A stretch of DNA of 31,165 nucleotides from CAYNWH01 sp964400885 (GTDB lineage: Bacteria > Patescibacteriota > Patescibacteriia > CAIXNZ01). Below, piece after piece: positions 15,626 to 22,603 of the stretch (the first letter of the stretch is position 1; each line of letters opens with the position of its first letter). The translations under genes were made by a program, and so were the position numbers. A model generated the notes under the pieces. That model did no database searches. It saw only the letters and a list, made by a program, of their open reading frames with translations, and was not told the DNA's origin. The DNA lies in contig CAYNWH010000011.1 of the NCBI GenBank assembly GCA_964400885.1, forward strand, positions 1 to 31,165, written 5' to 3'.

Positions 15626-16471
15626 TTATTTTCTCTTCTTCTTCCTTCTTTGAATTATCAATTTATCTGAATATTTTTTAGCCTTTCTAGTTTTTACGCC
15701 TAATGCATGCTTGCCCCAAAGTGTTTTTGGATATTTCAAACCAATCGGATGTTTTCCTTCACCGCCGCCATGCGGATGGTCAACTGGATTCATAACTTTA
15801 CCTCTGACAGTTGGTCTAATTCCCAAGTGTCTTTTCCTGCCAGCCTTACCCAAGCGTATTGTTATATCTTCAGCATTACTAACATTGCCCAAGGTCGCTA
15901 AATTATCCTTTAAAACTTTTCTAATCTCACCAGAGGGTAATTTAATGGTCGCATAATCACCTTCCACTGCCATCAATTGCGCATTATTTCCAGCGCTTCG
16001 AACTAACTGACCGCCCTTACCAGGAGTCAATTCGATATTATAAATCATAGAACCTTCAGGAATATCCTTTAAAGGCATGGTGTTGCCAGGCATTATTTTG
16101 ATTTTATTTTCCCGACTGGAAATGATTTCATTACCGACTTTTAATTCATTAGGTGCAATTATATATCTTTTTTCTCCATCACTATAAACAACTAAGGCGA
16201 TTCTGGCATTGCGGTTTGGGTCATATTCAATAGTTTTAACCATTGCTGGCATATCAAATTTATCTCTTTTAAAATCAATGATTCTAATATATTTTTTTGC
16301 GCCACCGCCAATATGCCTCACTGTTATTTTACCAGTAAAATTTCTGCCGCCTGTGCGCTTCTTGATTTTTATCAATTTTTTTTCAGGTTTTTTAACAGTA
16401 AGATCAGCAAAACTATCAACGCTTGCCTTTCGCCTACCTGCTGTTAATGGTTTGTATTGTTTAATTGGCAT
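15626..16471 (-). CDS. rplB: 50S ribosomal protein uL2
   Basis: Primary 23S rRNA binder near the peptidyl transferase centre. 281 residues. Seen: KPLTAGRRKASVDSF, RNFTGKITVRHIGGG, NIELTPGKGGQLVRSAG, and VRGKVMNPVDHPHGGGEGK with the conserved histidine. Normal place in the S10 operon. Confidence 0.97.
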   Translation of the reverse strand: MPIKQYKPLTAGRRKASVDSFADLTVKKPEKKLIKIKKRTGGRNFTGKITVRHIGGGAKKYIRIIDFKRDKFDMPAMVKTIEYDPNRNARIALVVYSDGEKRYIIAPNELKVGNEIISSRENKIKIMPGNTMPLKDIPEGSMIYNIELTPGKGGQLVRSAGNNAQLMAVEGDYATIKLPSGEIRKVLKDNLATLGNVSNAEDITIRLGKAGRKRHLGIRPTVRGKVMNPVDHPHGGGEGKHPIGLKYPKTLWGKHALGVKTRKAKKYSDKLIIQRRKKKRK

Positions 16472-16493
16472 ATTTAAAAAAATTTAAATCTGA

Positions 16494-16964
16494 CTAAACA
16501 CCTTCATAAATTTCAATTTTCTCACCTGATTTTAAAGTAATCATTGCCTTTTTCCAGTTCCTTTTCTTACCGCTAGTTCGTCCATAAGTAACATTTTTGC
16601 CCTTGCTATTTATAAAATTAATATTTAATGGTTTTACTCCATATAAATTTTCTATTGCTTTGCTAACTTCTATTTTATTAGCATCTTTAGCCACTTCAAA
16701 ACAGTATTTATTCATAACAGCTAAGGCAGTGGCTTTTTCCGTAACTAATGGTTTAATCAAAATCTTATATGCATTTTTCGTATCTACCTTATTACTTTTT
16801 GTGGTTTTAACTTCCTTAGCATTAGGAGAAACAGCAGAAACAGATTCTTCTTTTGGCTTTAAAGTAGAATACTCTTGTTTCTTGGCTTTTACCTCTTTCT
16901 TTTCTTCCTTCTCAACTTTTTTAGAGGTCTCTTTATTCTTTTTGAACTTATCGAAAAAACTCAT
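16494..16964 (-). CDS. rplW: 50S ribosomal protein uL23 with N-terminal extension
   Basis: Tunnel-exit protein that docks trigger factor and SRP. I chose the ATG at 16964, 4 bp after rplD; an in-frame TTG at 16991 would overlap rplD. 156 residues, against about 95-100 usual: residues 1-63 are a Lys/Glu-rich extension starting MSFFDKFKKNK, and the normal domain begins AYKILIKPLVTEKAT. Seen: KIEVSKAIENLYGVKPLNIN and YGRTSGKKRNWKKAMITL. Confidence 0.94.
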   Translation of the reverse strand: MSFFDKFKKNKETSKKVEKEEKKEVKAKKQEYSTLKPKEESVSAVSPNAKEVKTTKSNKVDTKNAYKILIKPLVTEKATALAVMNKYCFEVAKDANKIEVSKAIENLYGVKPLNINFINSKGKNVTYGRTSGKKRNWKKAMITLKSGEKIEIYEGV

Positions 16965-16968
16965 ATAT

Positions 16969-17604
16969 TTATTTTTTATAAGTATCGACAATCTTTTTTA
17001 TACCAGATTTGTCAGTTAATAAATAATTAAATTTTAGAGTTTCAGCCACATTCAGACTATTGGCTAAAATTGTTTTAATTTTTGGCAAATTCATAGCAGA
17101 TCTGATGATATTATCATTTTTTTCCGGCAAAATAATTAAAATTGATTTTAGCTTTTCAAATGGTAACTTTTTAAAAATATTTACTAAATTTTTGGTTTTT
17201 ATTTGAGCTAATTCAAATTTATCTACAACTATAAAATTATTATCTTTAACCTTGTCAGTTAAAACCATAAACAAAGCTTTTCTTTTCATTTTTTTGTTTA
17301 TTTTCTTAGCAAAATTTCTTTCTTTGCGAGGACCGAAAGTAACACCGCCGCCTATCCATAAAGGAGAACGAATTGAGCCGTGTCTGGCTCGGCCAGTACC
17401 TTTTTGGCGCCATGGTTTTTTCCCGCCACCTCTTACTTCTGCTTTAGTTTTAGTATGAGCTAATGTTAGCCGGGCATTTGCTTGCTGTGCCTCTAGAACT
17501 TGATGAACTAAGGCTGGTTTTATCTCAGCACCAAAAATGTGAGAGTCTAATTTCATTTCCTCAAGCTCTTTACCTTCTAAATTGTAAACTTTAACTTTAA
17601 CCAT
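16969..17604 (-). CDS. rplD: 50S ribosomal protein uL4
   Basis: Large-subunit protein of the exit tunnel. 211 residues. Seen: QANARLTLAHTKTKAEVRGGGKKPWRQKGTGRARHG in sequence (the tunnel loop), RSPLWIGGGVTFGP, and the C-terminal domain with YLLTDKSGIKKI. In E. coli L4 binds the S10-operon leader to repress its own operon, which is relevant to the structured leader upstream of rplC. Confidence 0.97.
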   Translation of the reverse strand: MVKVKVYNLEGKELEEMKLDSHIFGAEIKPALVHQVLEAQQANARLTLAHTKTKAEVRGGGKKPWRQKGTGRARHGSIRSPLWIGGGVTFGPRKERNFAKKINKKMKRKALFMVLTDKVKDNNFIVVDKFELAQIKTKNLVNIFKKLPFEKLKSILIILPEKNDNIIRSAMNLPKIKTILANSLNVAETLKFNYLLTDKSGIKKIVDTYKK

Positions 17605-17613
17605 ATTAATAAA

Positions 17614-18435
17614 TTATGCTTTATTTTCTGCCTCCTTATCAGCTCCTTTTTTTTCTTCAGGTGCTGGAGCTTTCTCTTTGGCTGGCGTTTCTTTTTTAGC
17701 TTCTTTAACTTTAGCTTCTTCAACTCCCTCAATTTTTAAAGTTGCGTCCACCTTTTTCTCTTTTATATCTTCGGATTTCTGAGGCACTGTTTTCTTTTCT
17801 TCTTGTTCTGATAATTCCATTTTCCCAGGAGCAATAATTTTCACTAAACTATTTCTTTTGCCAGGTATAGCGCCTTTAATAAATAAAAAATTTTTCCCTG
17901 GCTCAAGATCTACAATTTCTAAATTTGCAACCGTTACTTGGTCATGCCCCATTCGACCAGCCATACGGATCCCCTTGAATACATGCTGAGGACCACCAGC
18001 GCCAATTGAACCTGGCATCCTGACTGCGTCTTTAGTGCCGTGGGTCGTAGGATGGCCATGAAAATGATGCCTTTTAACCACACCCTGAAAACCTTTACCT
18101 TTAGAAGTGCCAATAACTTTAATTTTGTCTCCTTTAGAAAAAACTGAAACAGTAATCTTTTGGCCTGCCTTATATTCACCCTCATCTTTTTTGCCTAATT
18201 TAAATTCTGTTAAATATTTGGCTTTGAATTTATCTTTTAAATGGCCAGAAAGCGGCTTATTTAATTTCTTAGCTTCTTTATAGCCAACCTGCACTGCTTG
18301 ATAACCATTTTTTTCAATTTCTTTAACTTGAGTAATATAACAAGGTCCAGCACTGACTATGGTTACTGGCACAACAGAACCGTCCGGCTGAAATCTCTGG
18401 GTCATTTCTATTTTTTTACCTAAAATAAATTTCAT
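17614..18435 (-). CDS. rplC: 50S ribosomal protein uL3 with charged C-terminal tail
   Basis: Early-assembly protein close to the peptidyl transferase centre. The normal domain covers residues 1-205 (FILGKKIEMTQRF at the start, GTSKGKGFQGVVKRHHFHG, GSIGAGGPQHVFKG, RMGHDQVTVANLEI). About 68 further residues are rich in Lys, Glu, Ala and Pro and have no recognisable domain. First gene after the 344-bp leader region, so probably the first of the main ribosomal transcript. Confidence 0.96.
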   Translation of the reverse strand: MKFILGKKIEMTQRFQPDGSVVPVTIVSAGPCYITQVKEIEKNGYQAVQVGYKEAKKLNKPLSGHLKDKFKAKYLTEFKLGKKDEGEYKAGQKITVSVFSKGDKIKVIGTSKGKGFQGVVKRHHFHGHPTTHGTKDAVRMPGSIGAGGPQHVFKGIRMAGRMGHDQVTVANLEIVDLEPGKNFLFIKGAIPGKRNSLVKIIAPGKMELSEQEEKKTVPQKSEDIKEKKVDATLKIEGVEEAKVKEAKKETPAKEKAPAPEEKKGADKEAENKA

Positions 18436-18714
18436 ACAAATTATTTTTTTCAGAAAATAAAAAATCTGGTTTTTTCACTAAAATCCAGACTTCATAAAAA
18501 ATTAAATTAAAATAATTGAAATAAGATTCAATTAATTTAATTCTGGATTTTATAATCTAGTGATTTTTATTCTCCTTTAATAACTATAGAAAAATAAAGG
18601 TTTTTTTCTGAAATTTTTTATAACATTTCAAAAAAACTTTCTTTATTCTTCCAATAATTACTTTAAATTTATATTGCCCTAGTGGCAATACCCTCTTTTT
18701 AGAGGGACAAGCAA
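18436..18714 (-). promoter_or_regulatory. Structured 5' leader of the uL3 operon (candidate cis-regulatory RNA)
   Basis: This gene-free stretch follows a clear promoter and precedes rplC. On the minus strand, in order: hairpin CCCTCT/AGAGGG (18691-18706), hairpin TATTGCC/GGCAATA (18672-18690), a longer hairpin built on AAAAAAAC and GTTTTTTT arms (18597-18640), and a large stem (18476-18562) closed by CACTA/TAGTG, then AAATCCAGA/TCTGGATTT, then an AT-rich helix. Runs of T follow before the rplC ATG. Fits a ribosomal protein autoregulation or attenuation leader. The ligand is not known. Confidence 0.6.
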
Positions 18715-18743
18715 ATTTTAACTTATTTTTAAATTATTGTCAA
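18715..18743 (-). promoter_or_regulatory. Promoter of the uL3-to-secY operon
   Basis: Minus strand: perfect TTGACA (18738-18743), 17 bp, TAAAAT (18715-18720). The predicted start near 18708 places the first hairpin of the leader at the very 5' end. One of the best promoters in the window. Confidence 0.8.
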
Positions 18744-18779
18744 GCTGATTTGCCAGCTAATAAAAACATTAAGAAATCT

Positions 18780-19121
18780 TTACATTTTTATTTCAATATC
18801 AACCCCGGCTGGTAAATTCAAACTCATAAGAGCATCTATTGTTTGGGGAGTAGGATCAATAATATCAATCAATCTTTTATGAATCCTCATCTCATATTGA
18901 TCGCGGGCGTCCTTATGCACAAATGTTGAATTTAAGACAGTATATTTTCTTTTTTCAACTGGCAAAGGAATAGGACCGGAAATTTGTGCGCCTGTTCTTT
19001 CAGCAGTTTCTAAAATGGTTCGAGTTGATTGATCAATAATCTTATGATCATATGCTCGGATTTTTATTCTAATTTTTTGTTTTTCTTCTTTCTTGTCTTG
19101 CGTTTTATCTTTAACTGCCAT
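18780..19121 (-). CDS. rpsJ: 30S ribosomal protein uS10
   Basis: Small-subunit protein. 113 residues, with a short charged N-terminus (MAVKDKTQDKKEEKQ) before the normal start KIRIKIRAYDHKIIDQS. Seen: TGAQISGPIPLPVEKRKYTVL and SLNLPAGVDIEIKM. It follows tuf with a strong terminator in between and is separated from rplC by the leader region, so it is probably not co-transcribed with the rest of the S10 cluster. Confidence 0.97.
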   Translation of the reverse strand: MAVKDKTQDKKEEKQKIRIKIRAYDHKIIDQSTRTILETAERTGAQISGPIPLPVEKRKYTVLNSTFVHKDARDQYEMRIHKRLIDIIDPTPQTIDALMSLNLPAGVDIEIKM

Positions 19122-19159
19122 GTTAATTAAAAAAGTTACTTAATAAAAATCTATGGATT

Positions 19160-19191
19160 AAAAGCCCGCCCTTTAGTCAGGGCGGGCTTTT
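19160..19191 (-). terminator. Strong terminator after tuf
   Basis: 13-bp GC-rich stem AAAAGCCCGCCCT / AGGGCGGGCTTTT with a 6-nt loop, starting 6 bp after the tuf stop. On the minus strand the 3' arm ends in TTTT. Only 38 bp separate it from the rpsJ ATG. Confidence 0.85.
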
Positions 19192-19196
19192 AAATT

Positions 19197-20384
19197 TTAA
19201 GCAATAATTTTAGTTACCACACCTGAAGCAACTGTTCTGCCGCCTTCGCGAATAGCAAATCTCTGCTTTTCTTCCAGAGCAACTGGAGCAATTAATTTTA
19301 CTTTCAATTTTACAGTATCACCTGGCATAACCATCTCAGCGCCACCCAGAATTTCTATTTCACCAGTAACATCGGTAGTTCTGATATAAAATTGTGGTTT
19401 ATAACCCTTGAAAAATGGCTTATGTCTGCCGCCTTCTTCTTTAGTTAAAACATAAACTTCTGTTTCAAATTCGGTATGAGGAGTAACCGTACCTGGTTTA
19501 GCTAAGACCTGACCTCTTTCCACGTCTTCTTTTTTGGTGCCTCTTAATAAAATACCAGCATTATCACCGGCCTGGCCCTCGTCCAATTGTTTATTAAACA
19601 TTTCAATGCCAGTCACCACTGTCTTTTGCGTATCTCGTAAACCAACGATTTCCACCTCATCATTTAATTTTACAGTGCCTCTTTCAATTCTACCAGTGAC
19701 AACCGTACCACGGCCTTCAATAGAGAAAATATCTTCAATCGGCATTAAGAAAGGCTTATCTGTTTCTCTAACTGGAGTTGGAATATAATTATCTAAAGCA
19801 TCTAATAATTCCTGGATACATTTAGCATCATCGCCTGTTGGATTTTCTAAAGCTTTTAAAGCTGAACCTTTAATTACAGGCACTTCATCTCCTGGATAGC
19901 CATATTTTTTCAATAGGTCTCTGACTTCTTCTTCAACTAAATTAAGCAATTCAGGATCTGTGACTTGATCAACTTTATTCAAGAAAACAATAATAGATGG
20001 CACACCAACCTGATGAGCTAATAAAATATGTTCTCGCGTCTGAGGCATTGGACCATCGGTAGCTGCTACAACCAAAATGGCGCCATCCATTTGCGCTGCC
20101 CCAGTAATCATATTTTTAATGTAATCGGCATGACCTGGACAATCGACGTGAGCATAATGCCTTTTTTCTGTTTCATATTCAACATGGGAAACAGCTATGG
20201 TAATTCCTCTTTCCTTTTCTTCTGGAGCATTATCTATTTGATCAACTGTTTTTTTCTGGGCTGCTCCGCCTTTATTACCGATATAATTTAAAATTGCAGC
20301 TGTCAAAGTAGTTTTACCATGATCGACATGGCCGATTGTACCCACATTAACATGGGGTTTTGATCTGTTAAATTTTTCTGCCAT
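19197..20384 (-). CDS. tuf: Elongation factor Tu
   Basis: GTPase that brings aminoacyl-tRNA to the ribosome. 395 residues, normal. Seen: GHVDHGKTTL (G1), RGITI (G2), DCPGHADY (G3), NKVD (G4) and GSALKAL (G5), then domain 2 with IEGRGTVVTGRIERG and the C-terminal GGRTVASGVVTKI. No SD. The promoter and a leader of about 100 nt precede it. Confidence 0.98.
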   Translation of the reverse strand: MAEKFNRSKPHVNVGTIGHVDHGKTTLTAAILNYIGNKGGAAQKKTVDQIDNAPEEKERGITIAVSHVEYETEKRHYAHVDCPGHADYIKNMITGAAQMDGAILVVAATDGPMPQTREHILLAHQVGVPSIIVFLNKVDQVTDPELLNLVEEEVRDLLKKYGYPGDEVPVIKGSALKALENPTGDDAKCIQELLDALDNYIPTPVRETDKPFLMPIEDIFSIEGRGTVVTGRIERGTVKLNDEVEIVGLRDTQKTVVTGIEMFNKQLDEGQAGDNAGILLRGTKKEDVERGQVLAKPGTVTPHTEFETEVYVLTKEEGGRHKPFFKGYKPQFYIRTTDVTGEIEILGGAEMVMPGDTVKLKVKLIAPVALEEKQRFAIREGGRTVASGVVTKIIA

Positions 20385-20401
20385 ATAATTTAAATCCCTA
20401 A

Positions 20402-20447
20402 AAGCGACCTCTGCCTGTTAAATCAGCAGAGTTTTACCCAATCGCTT
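20402..20447 (-). promoter_or_regulatory. Two-tier hairpin in the tuf leader
   Basis: Nested inverted repeats: outer AAGCGA/TCGCTT (20402-20407 with 20442-20447), inner CTCTGC/GCAGAG (20409-20414 with 20426-20431), extended by CTG/CAG. It ends 17 bp before the tuf ATG. It may protect the mRNA 5' end or control initiation. No known riboswitch recognised. Confidence 0.5.
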
Positions 20448-20488
20448 CTTTGCTTTATAAATTTATTAATTATAAAAATGTATATCTA

Positions 20489-20516
20489 ATTATAACACAT
20501 TATAAATTTTTGACAA
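20489..20516 (-). promoter_or_regulatory. Promoter of tuf
   Basis: Minus strand: TTGTCA (20511-20516), 16 bp, perfect TATAAT (20489-20494) with an extended TGT in front. Start expected near 20482. Confidence 0.75.
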
Positions 20517-20589
20517 GTACTATATGACATGAGTAGTGAGTAATGAGCAATAGTTCTCCTCATGCTAAATACTTATTACTAAATACTGC

Positions 20590-20895
20590 CTATTCTTCAT
20601 CTTCCACTGGCTCAAAATAATATTGATCCTCCATCTCTGATTTTTTTTCGTCTAATTCAGCTAAAGACTCACTAATATTTTCTTCGTCTTGAGAAGCTTT
20701 CCAAATAGCAATGTCTTTATTAATTTTATTTAAAAGTTCTTCTTCAGAAAGGCTTTTTACAGAGTTATTTTTAAAGATAATATTTTCGTAATCATCAATA
20801 GGCAAAAGGACAAAAAAATTACCTTCTTTATCTTCAAAAATATAACGATCCCCTGTTTTTCTAATTAAAGCCAAAATTCTAGCTAAACTTTTCAT
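20590..20895 (-). CDS. Small acidic protein with a Phd-like segment, function unknown
   Basis: 101 residues. The N-terminal half reads RILALIRKTGDRYIFEDKEGNFFVLLPIDDYENII, whose VLLPIDDYE resembles the edge strand of Phd/YefM antitoxins. The second half is very acidic and probably helical, ending YYFEPVEDEE. No toxin gene lies next to it, so I do not call an antitoxin. It has its own promoter (TTGACA-17-TAAGCT), lies between the HD-GYP-like gene and tuf, and has no SD. The deduced sequence is clean and looks coding. Confidence 0.8.
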   Translation of the reverse strand: MKSLARILALIRKTGDRYIFEDKEGNFFVLLPIDDYENIIFKNNSVKSLSEEELLNKINKDIAIWKASQDEENISESLAELDEKKSEMEDQYYFEPVEDEE

Positions 20896-20936
20896 AAAAT
20901 TAAAAAAGTTTTAAAGATTTTTTTAAAACTGACTTT

Positions 20937-20965
20937 AGCTTAACTAAAAAATCAAAAGTTGTCAA
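20937..20965 (-). promoter_or_regulatory. Probable promoter of the 20590 gene
   Basis: Minus strand: TTGACA (20960-20965), 17 bp, TAAGCT (20937-20942). It begins directly after the terminator of the upstream HD-GYP-like gene. Confidence 0.6.
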
Positions 20966-20968
20966 GGA

Positions 20969-21007
20969 GCCCCGCCCTGTGTCTTTTTTCAAAGCACAGG
21001 GCGGGGC
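20969..21007 (-). terminator. GC-rich hairpin after the HD-GYP-like gene
   Basis: 13-bp perfect stem GCCCCGCCCTGTG / CACAGGGCGGGGC around a 13-nt loop that itself has CTTT/AAAG. It starts 6 bp after the stop at 21013. There is no clear T-run after it on the minus strand, so termination is likely but less certain. Confidence 0.65.
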
Positions 21008-21012
21008 AATCC

Positions 21013-21897
21013 TTAATTATGAGGACAAATCATTGCCCCCGGGGTTTGTTCCCAAAGCGCATGGATTAATGGCAGATAGCCAGTTCCGACTTCCCCTAGT
21101 TCTCCCGGCATTGTCTCAATAGCTTTTTCATGCGGCCATGGTTCTCTGCGGTAGCCTCTGATTCCTGTCGTACCTTCGTAAATATCCAGGTTAATCAGCA
21201 GACGTAGCTGAACCATGAACTTTTCATCAGCTGTTAAATCAGCCAATTTACGGACTATGCCATTATGGGGATAATGCTTGTTGGGATGATGATGAAGAAC
21301 TGAGAGCCCGACCACTCGTCGGTCGACATTGAAAAACTCACCCAGGTAATAAAATAGCCTGGCATGGGCTTCCAAGTCACGAACCTGTGCTGGGCTGAAC
21401 TTGCCTGGCGTTTCCCAAAATGAAACAGGATACGCCATGCGGCAAAGATCATGGATCCATGAAGCATACTCCAAAAGCAGCCAGTCATCTTCAGTCAGAT
21501 TTAACTGATCTCGAACCTTTAAGTATTCCTTATGACCGAAATCGGGAATATTAAAAGGCCCGTATTTTTCCAGCAAATCTCTGACTTTAAGCAAAATGCG
21601 TTTGACTCGCTGCAAGTGCATGAAACTTTCTTCATGGTATGGCTTAAGGCATTCCTCTGAAACCACATAAAGCCAATCCGGCCAGCCAATAACCAATGGC
21701 TTTTCCTGGAGTAGATTTTGAGCCGCTCCAATCACCAAATCTGAACGCCTTAAATTTTCTCCCAGACAGATAATGTGCTCGTCAGTTCCTGTCAGAGCAT
21801 CCCCCAACACGGCCTTAACTAACTGCTTTGTCCCGAATTCGAATGAATCGAACTCCCGCGCTTTAACATTGCTCCTCAGAAACTCTTTTTGCAGCAT
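21013..21897 (-). CDS. HD-GYP-like phosphohydrolase, substrate unknown
   Basis: 294 residues. The middle and C-terminal parts follow the HD-GYP order: H94 (HLQRVKRILLKV), H149-D150 (WIHD), ETPGKFSPAQV that parallels the KPGxLTxEE segment, H178 (EAHARLFYYLG), the histidines at 202-204 (LHHHPN), and D238 in NLDIYEGTTGIRGYR, like the DxYDALTxxRxYR segment. The GYP triplet is absent and the usual lysine after HD is replaced, so cyclic-di-GMP activity is uncertain. The N-terminal 90 residues are not recognised. It is GC-richer than its neighbours and has a strong AGGAGGT (complement 21905-21910), as in the pyr genes. Confidence 0.75.
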   Translation of the reverse strand: MLQKEFLRSNVKAREFDSFEFGTKQLVKAVLGDALTGTDEHIICLGENLRRSDLVIGAAQNLLQEKPLVIGWPDWLYVVSEECLKPYHEESFMHLQRVKRILLKVRDLLEKYGPFNIPDFGHKEYLKVRDQLNLTEDDWLLLEYASWIHDLCRMAYPVSFWETPGKFSPAQVRDLEAHARLFYYLGEFFNVDRRVVGLSVLHHHPNKHYPHNGIVRKLADLTADEKFMVQLRLLINLDIYEGTTGIRGYRREPWPHEKAIETMPGELGEVGTGYLPLIHALWEQTPGAMICPHN

Positions 21898-21942
21898 TTA
21901 GCCAACCTCCTTTTTTGACCATTAATCTTCCTATGACATTCC

Positions 21943-21948
21943 ATTATA
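21943..21948 (-). promoter_or_regulatory. Possible -10 box of the HD-GYP-like gene
   Basis: Perfect TATAAT on the minus strand, about 46 bp before the ATG. No good -35 is seen at 16-18 bp. Confidence 0.3.
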
Positions 21949-21999
21949 TCTTTGAAAGAAACTCTTTGAGCCTCTTTTTTTGGGGGAAAATTAAGCAAC

Positions 22000-22121
22000 A
22001 AAAAAACCCCGCCGTATCCTTAGGCCAAATAATCAAAAACGAAATTCGCTTGGTAATTATTTAGCAAGGCAAACAAGTAGGGTTCTGACTTTATGCTATA
22101 AGATATATTAAATATTGTCAA
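22000..22121 (-). ncRNA. Candidate small RNA or attenuator (promoter, fold, terminator)
   Basis: Minus strand: perfect -35 TTGACA (22116-22121), a weaker -10 (TATAGC 22095-22100, 15 bp; or TAGCAT, 17 bp), then about 89 nt that fold into one long stem. Outer AACCC (22080-22084) pairs with GGGTT (22005-22009), CCTT with AAGG, then GCTAAATAAT (22056-22065) with ATTATTTGGC (22024-22033). Seven T follow (22000-22006). It is a self-contained transcription unit in a gene-free region. It could be a free RNA or a premature terminator for the gene at 21897. No known family recognised. Confidence 0.45.
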
Positions 22122-22138
22122 ATCGAATTTTTAGCTAA

Positions 22139-22229
22139 TTTTAAACAAATTTTCAACATATTTACCCACATGGTTTTCAACATACTTATTAACAGAAAAA
22201 TCCCCATCTTTATGCACTATTTATTCACA
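22139..22229 (+). other. Phased array of DnaA-box-like 9-mers (origin-like)
   Basis: Eight units start at 22139, 22150, 22162, 22174, 22186, 22198, 22210 and 22221, i.e. every 11-12 bp in one orientation. They read TTTTAAACA, TTTTCAACA, TTACCCACA, TTTTCAACA, TTATTAACA, AAATCCCCA, TTATGCACT, TTATTCACA. Seven of eight differ from TTWTNCACA at no more than one position. AT-rich DNA lies on the left side. It could be an origin, a DnaA-binding control site, or iterons for another protein. No dnaA or dnaN is in the window. Confidence 0.45.
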
Positions 22230-22257
22230 CTAAATTAAAATTCCATTTTGGAATAAA

Positions 22258-22287
22258 ACAAAAAAAGCTCTTTTGAGCTTTTTTTGT
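22258..22287 (-). terminator. Terminator after the zinc-ribbon gene
   Basis: Stem ACAAAAAAAGCTC / GAGCTTTTTTTGT with loop TTTT (AAAA on the other strand), working in both directions. It lies 60 bp after the stop at 22347. Confidence 0.8.
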
Positions 22288-22346
22288 TTAGTTTTGTTTA
22301 GTCTTGTATTATTAATGTTTTAATATTATTAATAATATATTTTTTT

Positions 22347-22517
22347 CTAATATCTGTCTCTTGAATTGCTATTTTTCCATTTTCTGTGGCAATCACCGCA
22401 ACGAACCGGTCTTTTACCATCTGGTTCAAAAGGAAGTTCTGTAATTTCCGCACCGCAATCAGCGCATTGCCAATTACCATGATACTTCTGCTGACTAAAA
22501 GAATTTTGGTTATACAT
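22347..22517 (-). CDS. Small zinc-ribbon protein (CxxC...CxxC), 56 residues
   Basis: Starts at ATG 22517 and ends in TAG. The sequence MYNQNSFSQQKYHG leads into WQCADCG, TELPFEPDGKRPVRC and GDCHRKW. This gives C-x2-C...C-x2-C around a conserved-looking LPF-P segment. Such short zinc-ribbon proteins are widespread in bacteria and common in CPR genomes; the function is not established. A longer frame on the same strand (22298-22480) is only a shadow, as the cysteine pattern is here. It follows fusA by 86 bp and has a terminator downstream. AAAGGT upstream is a weak SD at best. Confidence 0.8.
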   Translation of the reverse strand: MYNQNSFSQQKYHGNWQCADCGAEITELPFEPDGKRPVRCGDCHRKWKNSNSRDRY

Positions 22518-22603
22518 TCTAATGACCTTTATTTTTTATCTTACCGAACTTAATTTAAGTAAAATAAAACTTTAATAATTATATTATAAAAATAAATAAA
22601 ATA

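Noticed and set aside
17934..18185. 83-residue ORF in another frame of rplC
   Set aside because: The rplC frame is well conserved through this part; no frameshift is needed.
20590..20895. Toxin-antitoxin pair with the Phd-like gene
   Set aside because: No toxin-sized partner lies next to it; tuf and the HD-GYP-like gene flank it with separate promoters.
22000..22250. CRISPR array or tmRNA in the gap between the HD-GYP-like gene and the zinc-ribbon gene
   Set aside because: Units of 11-12 bp without spacers do not fit CRISPR, and no tRNA-like ends or tag frame are seen for tmRNA.
22298..22480. 60-residue ORF on the minus strand
   Set aside because: Another frame of the same strand encodes a zinc-ribbon protein with a perfect cysteine pattern; this one is its shadow.
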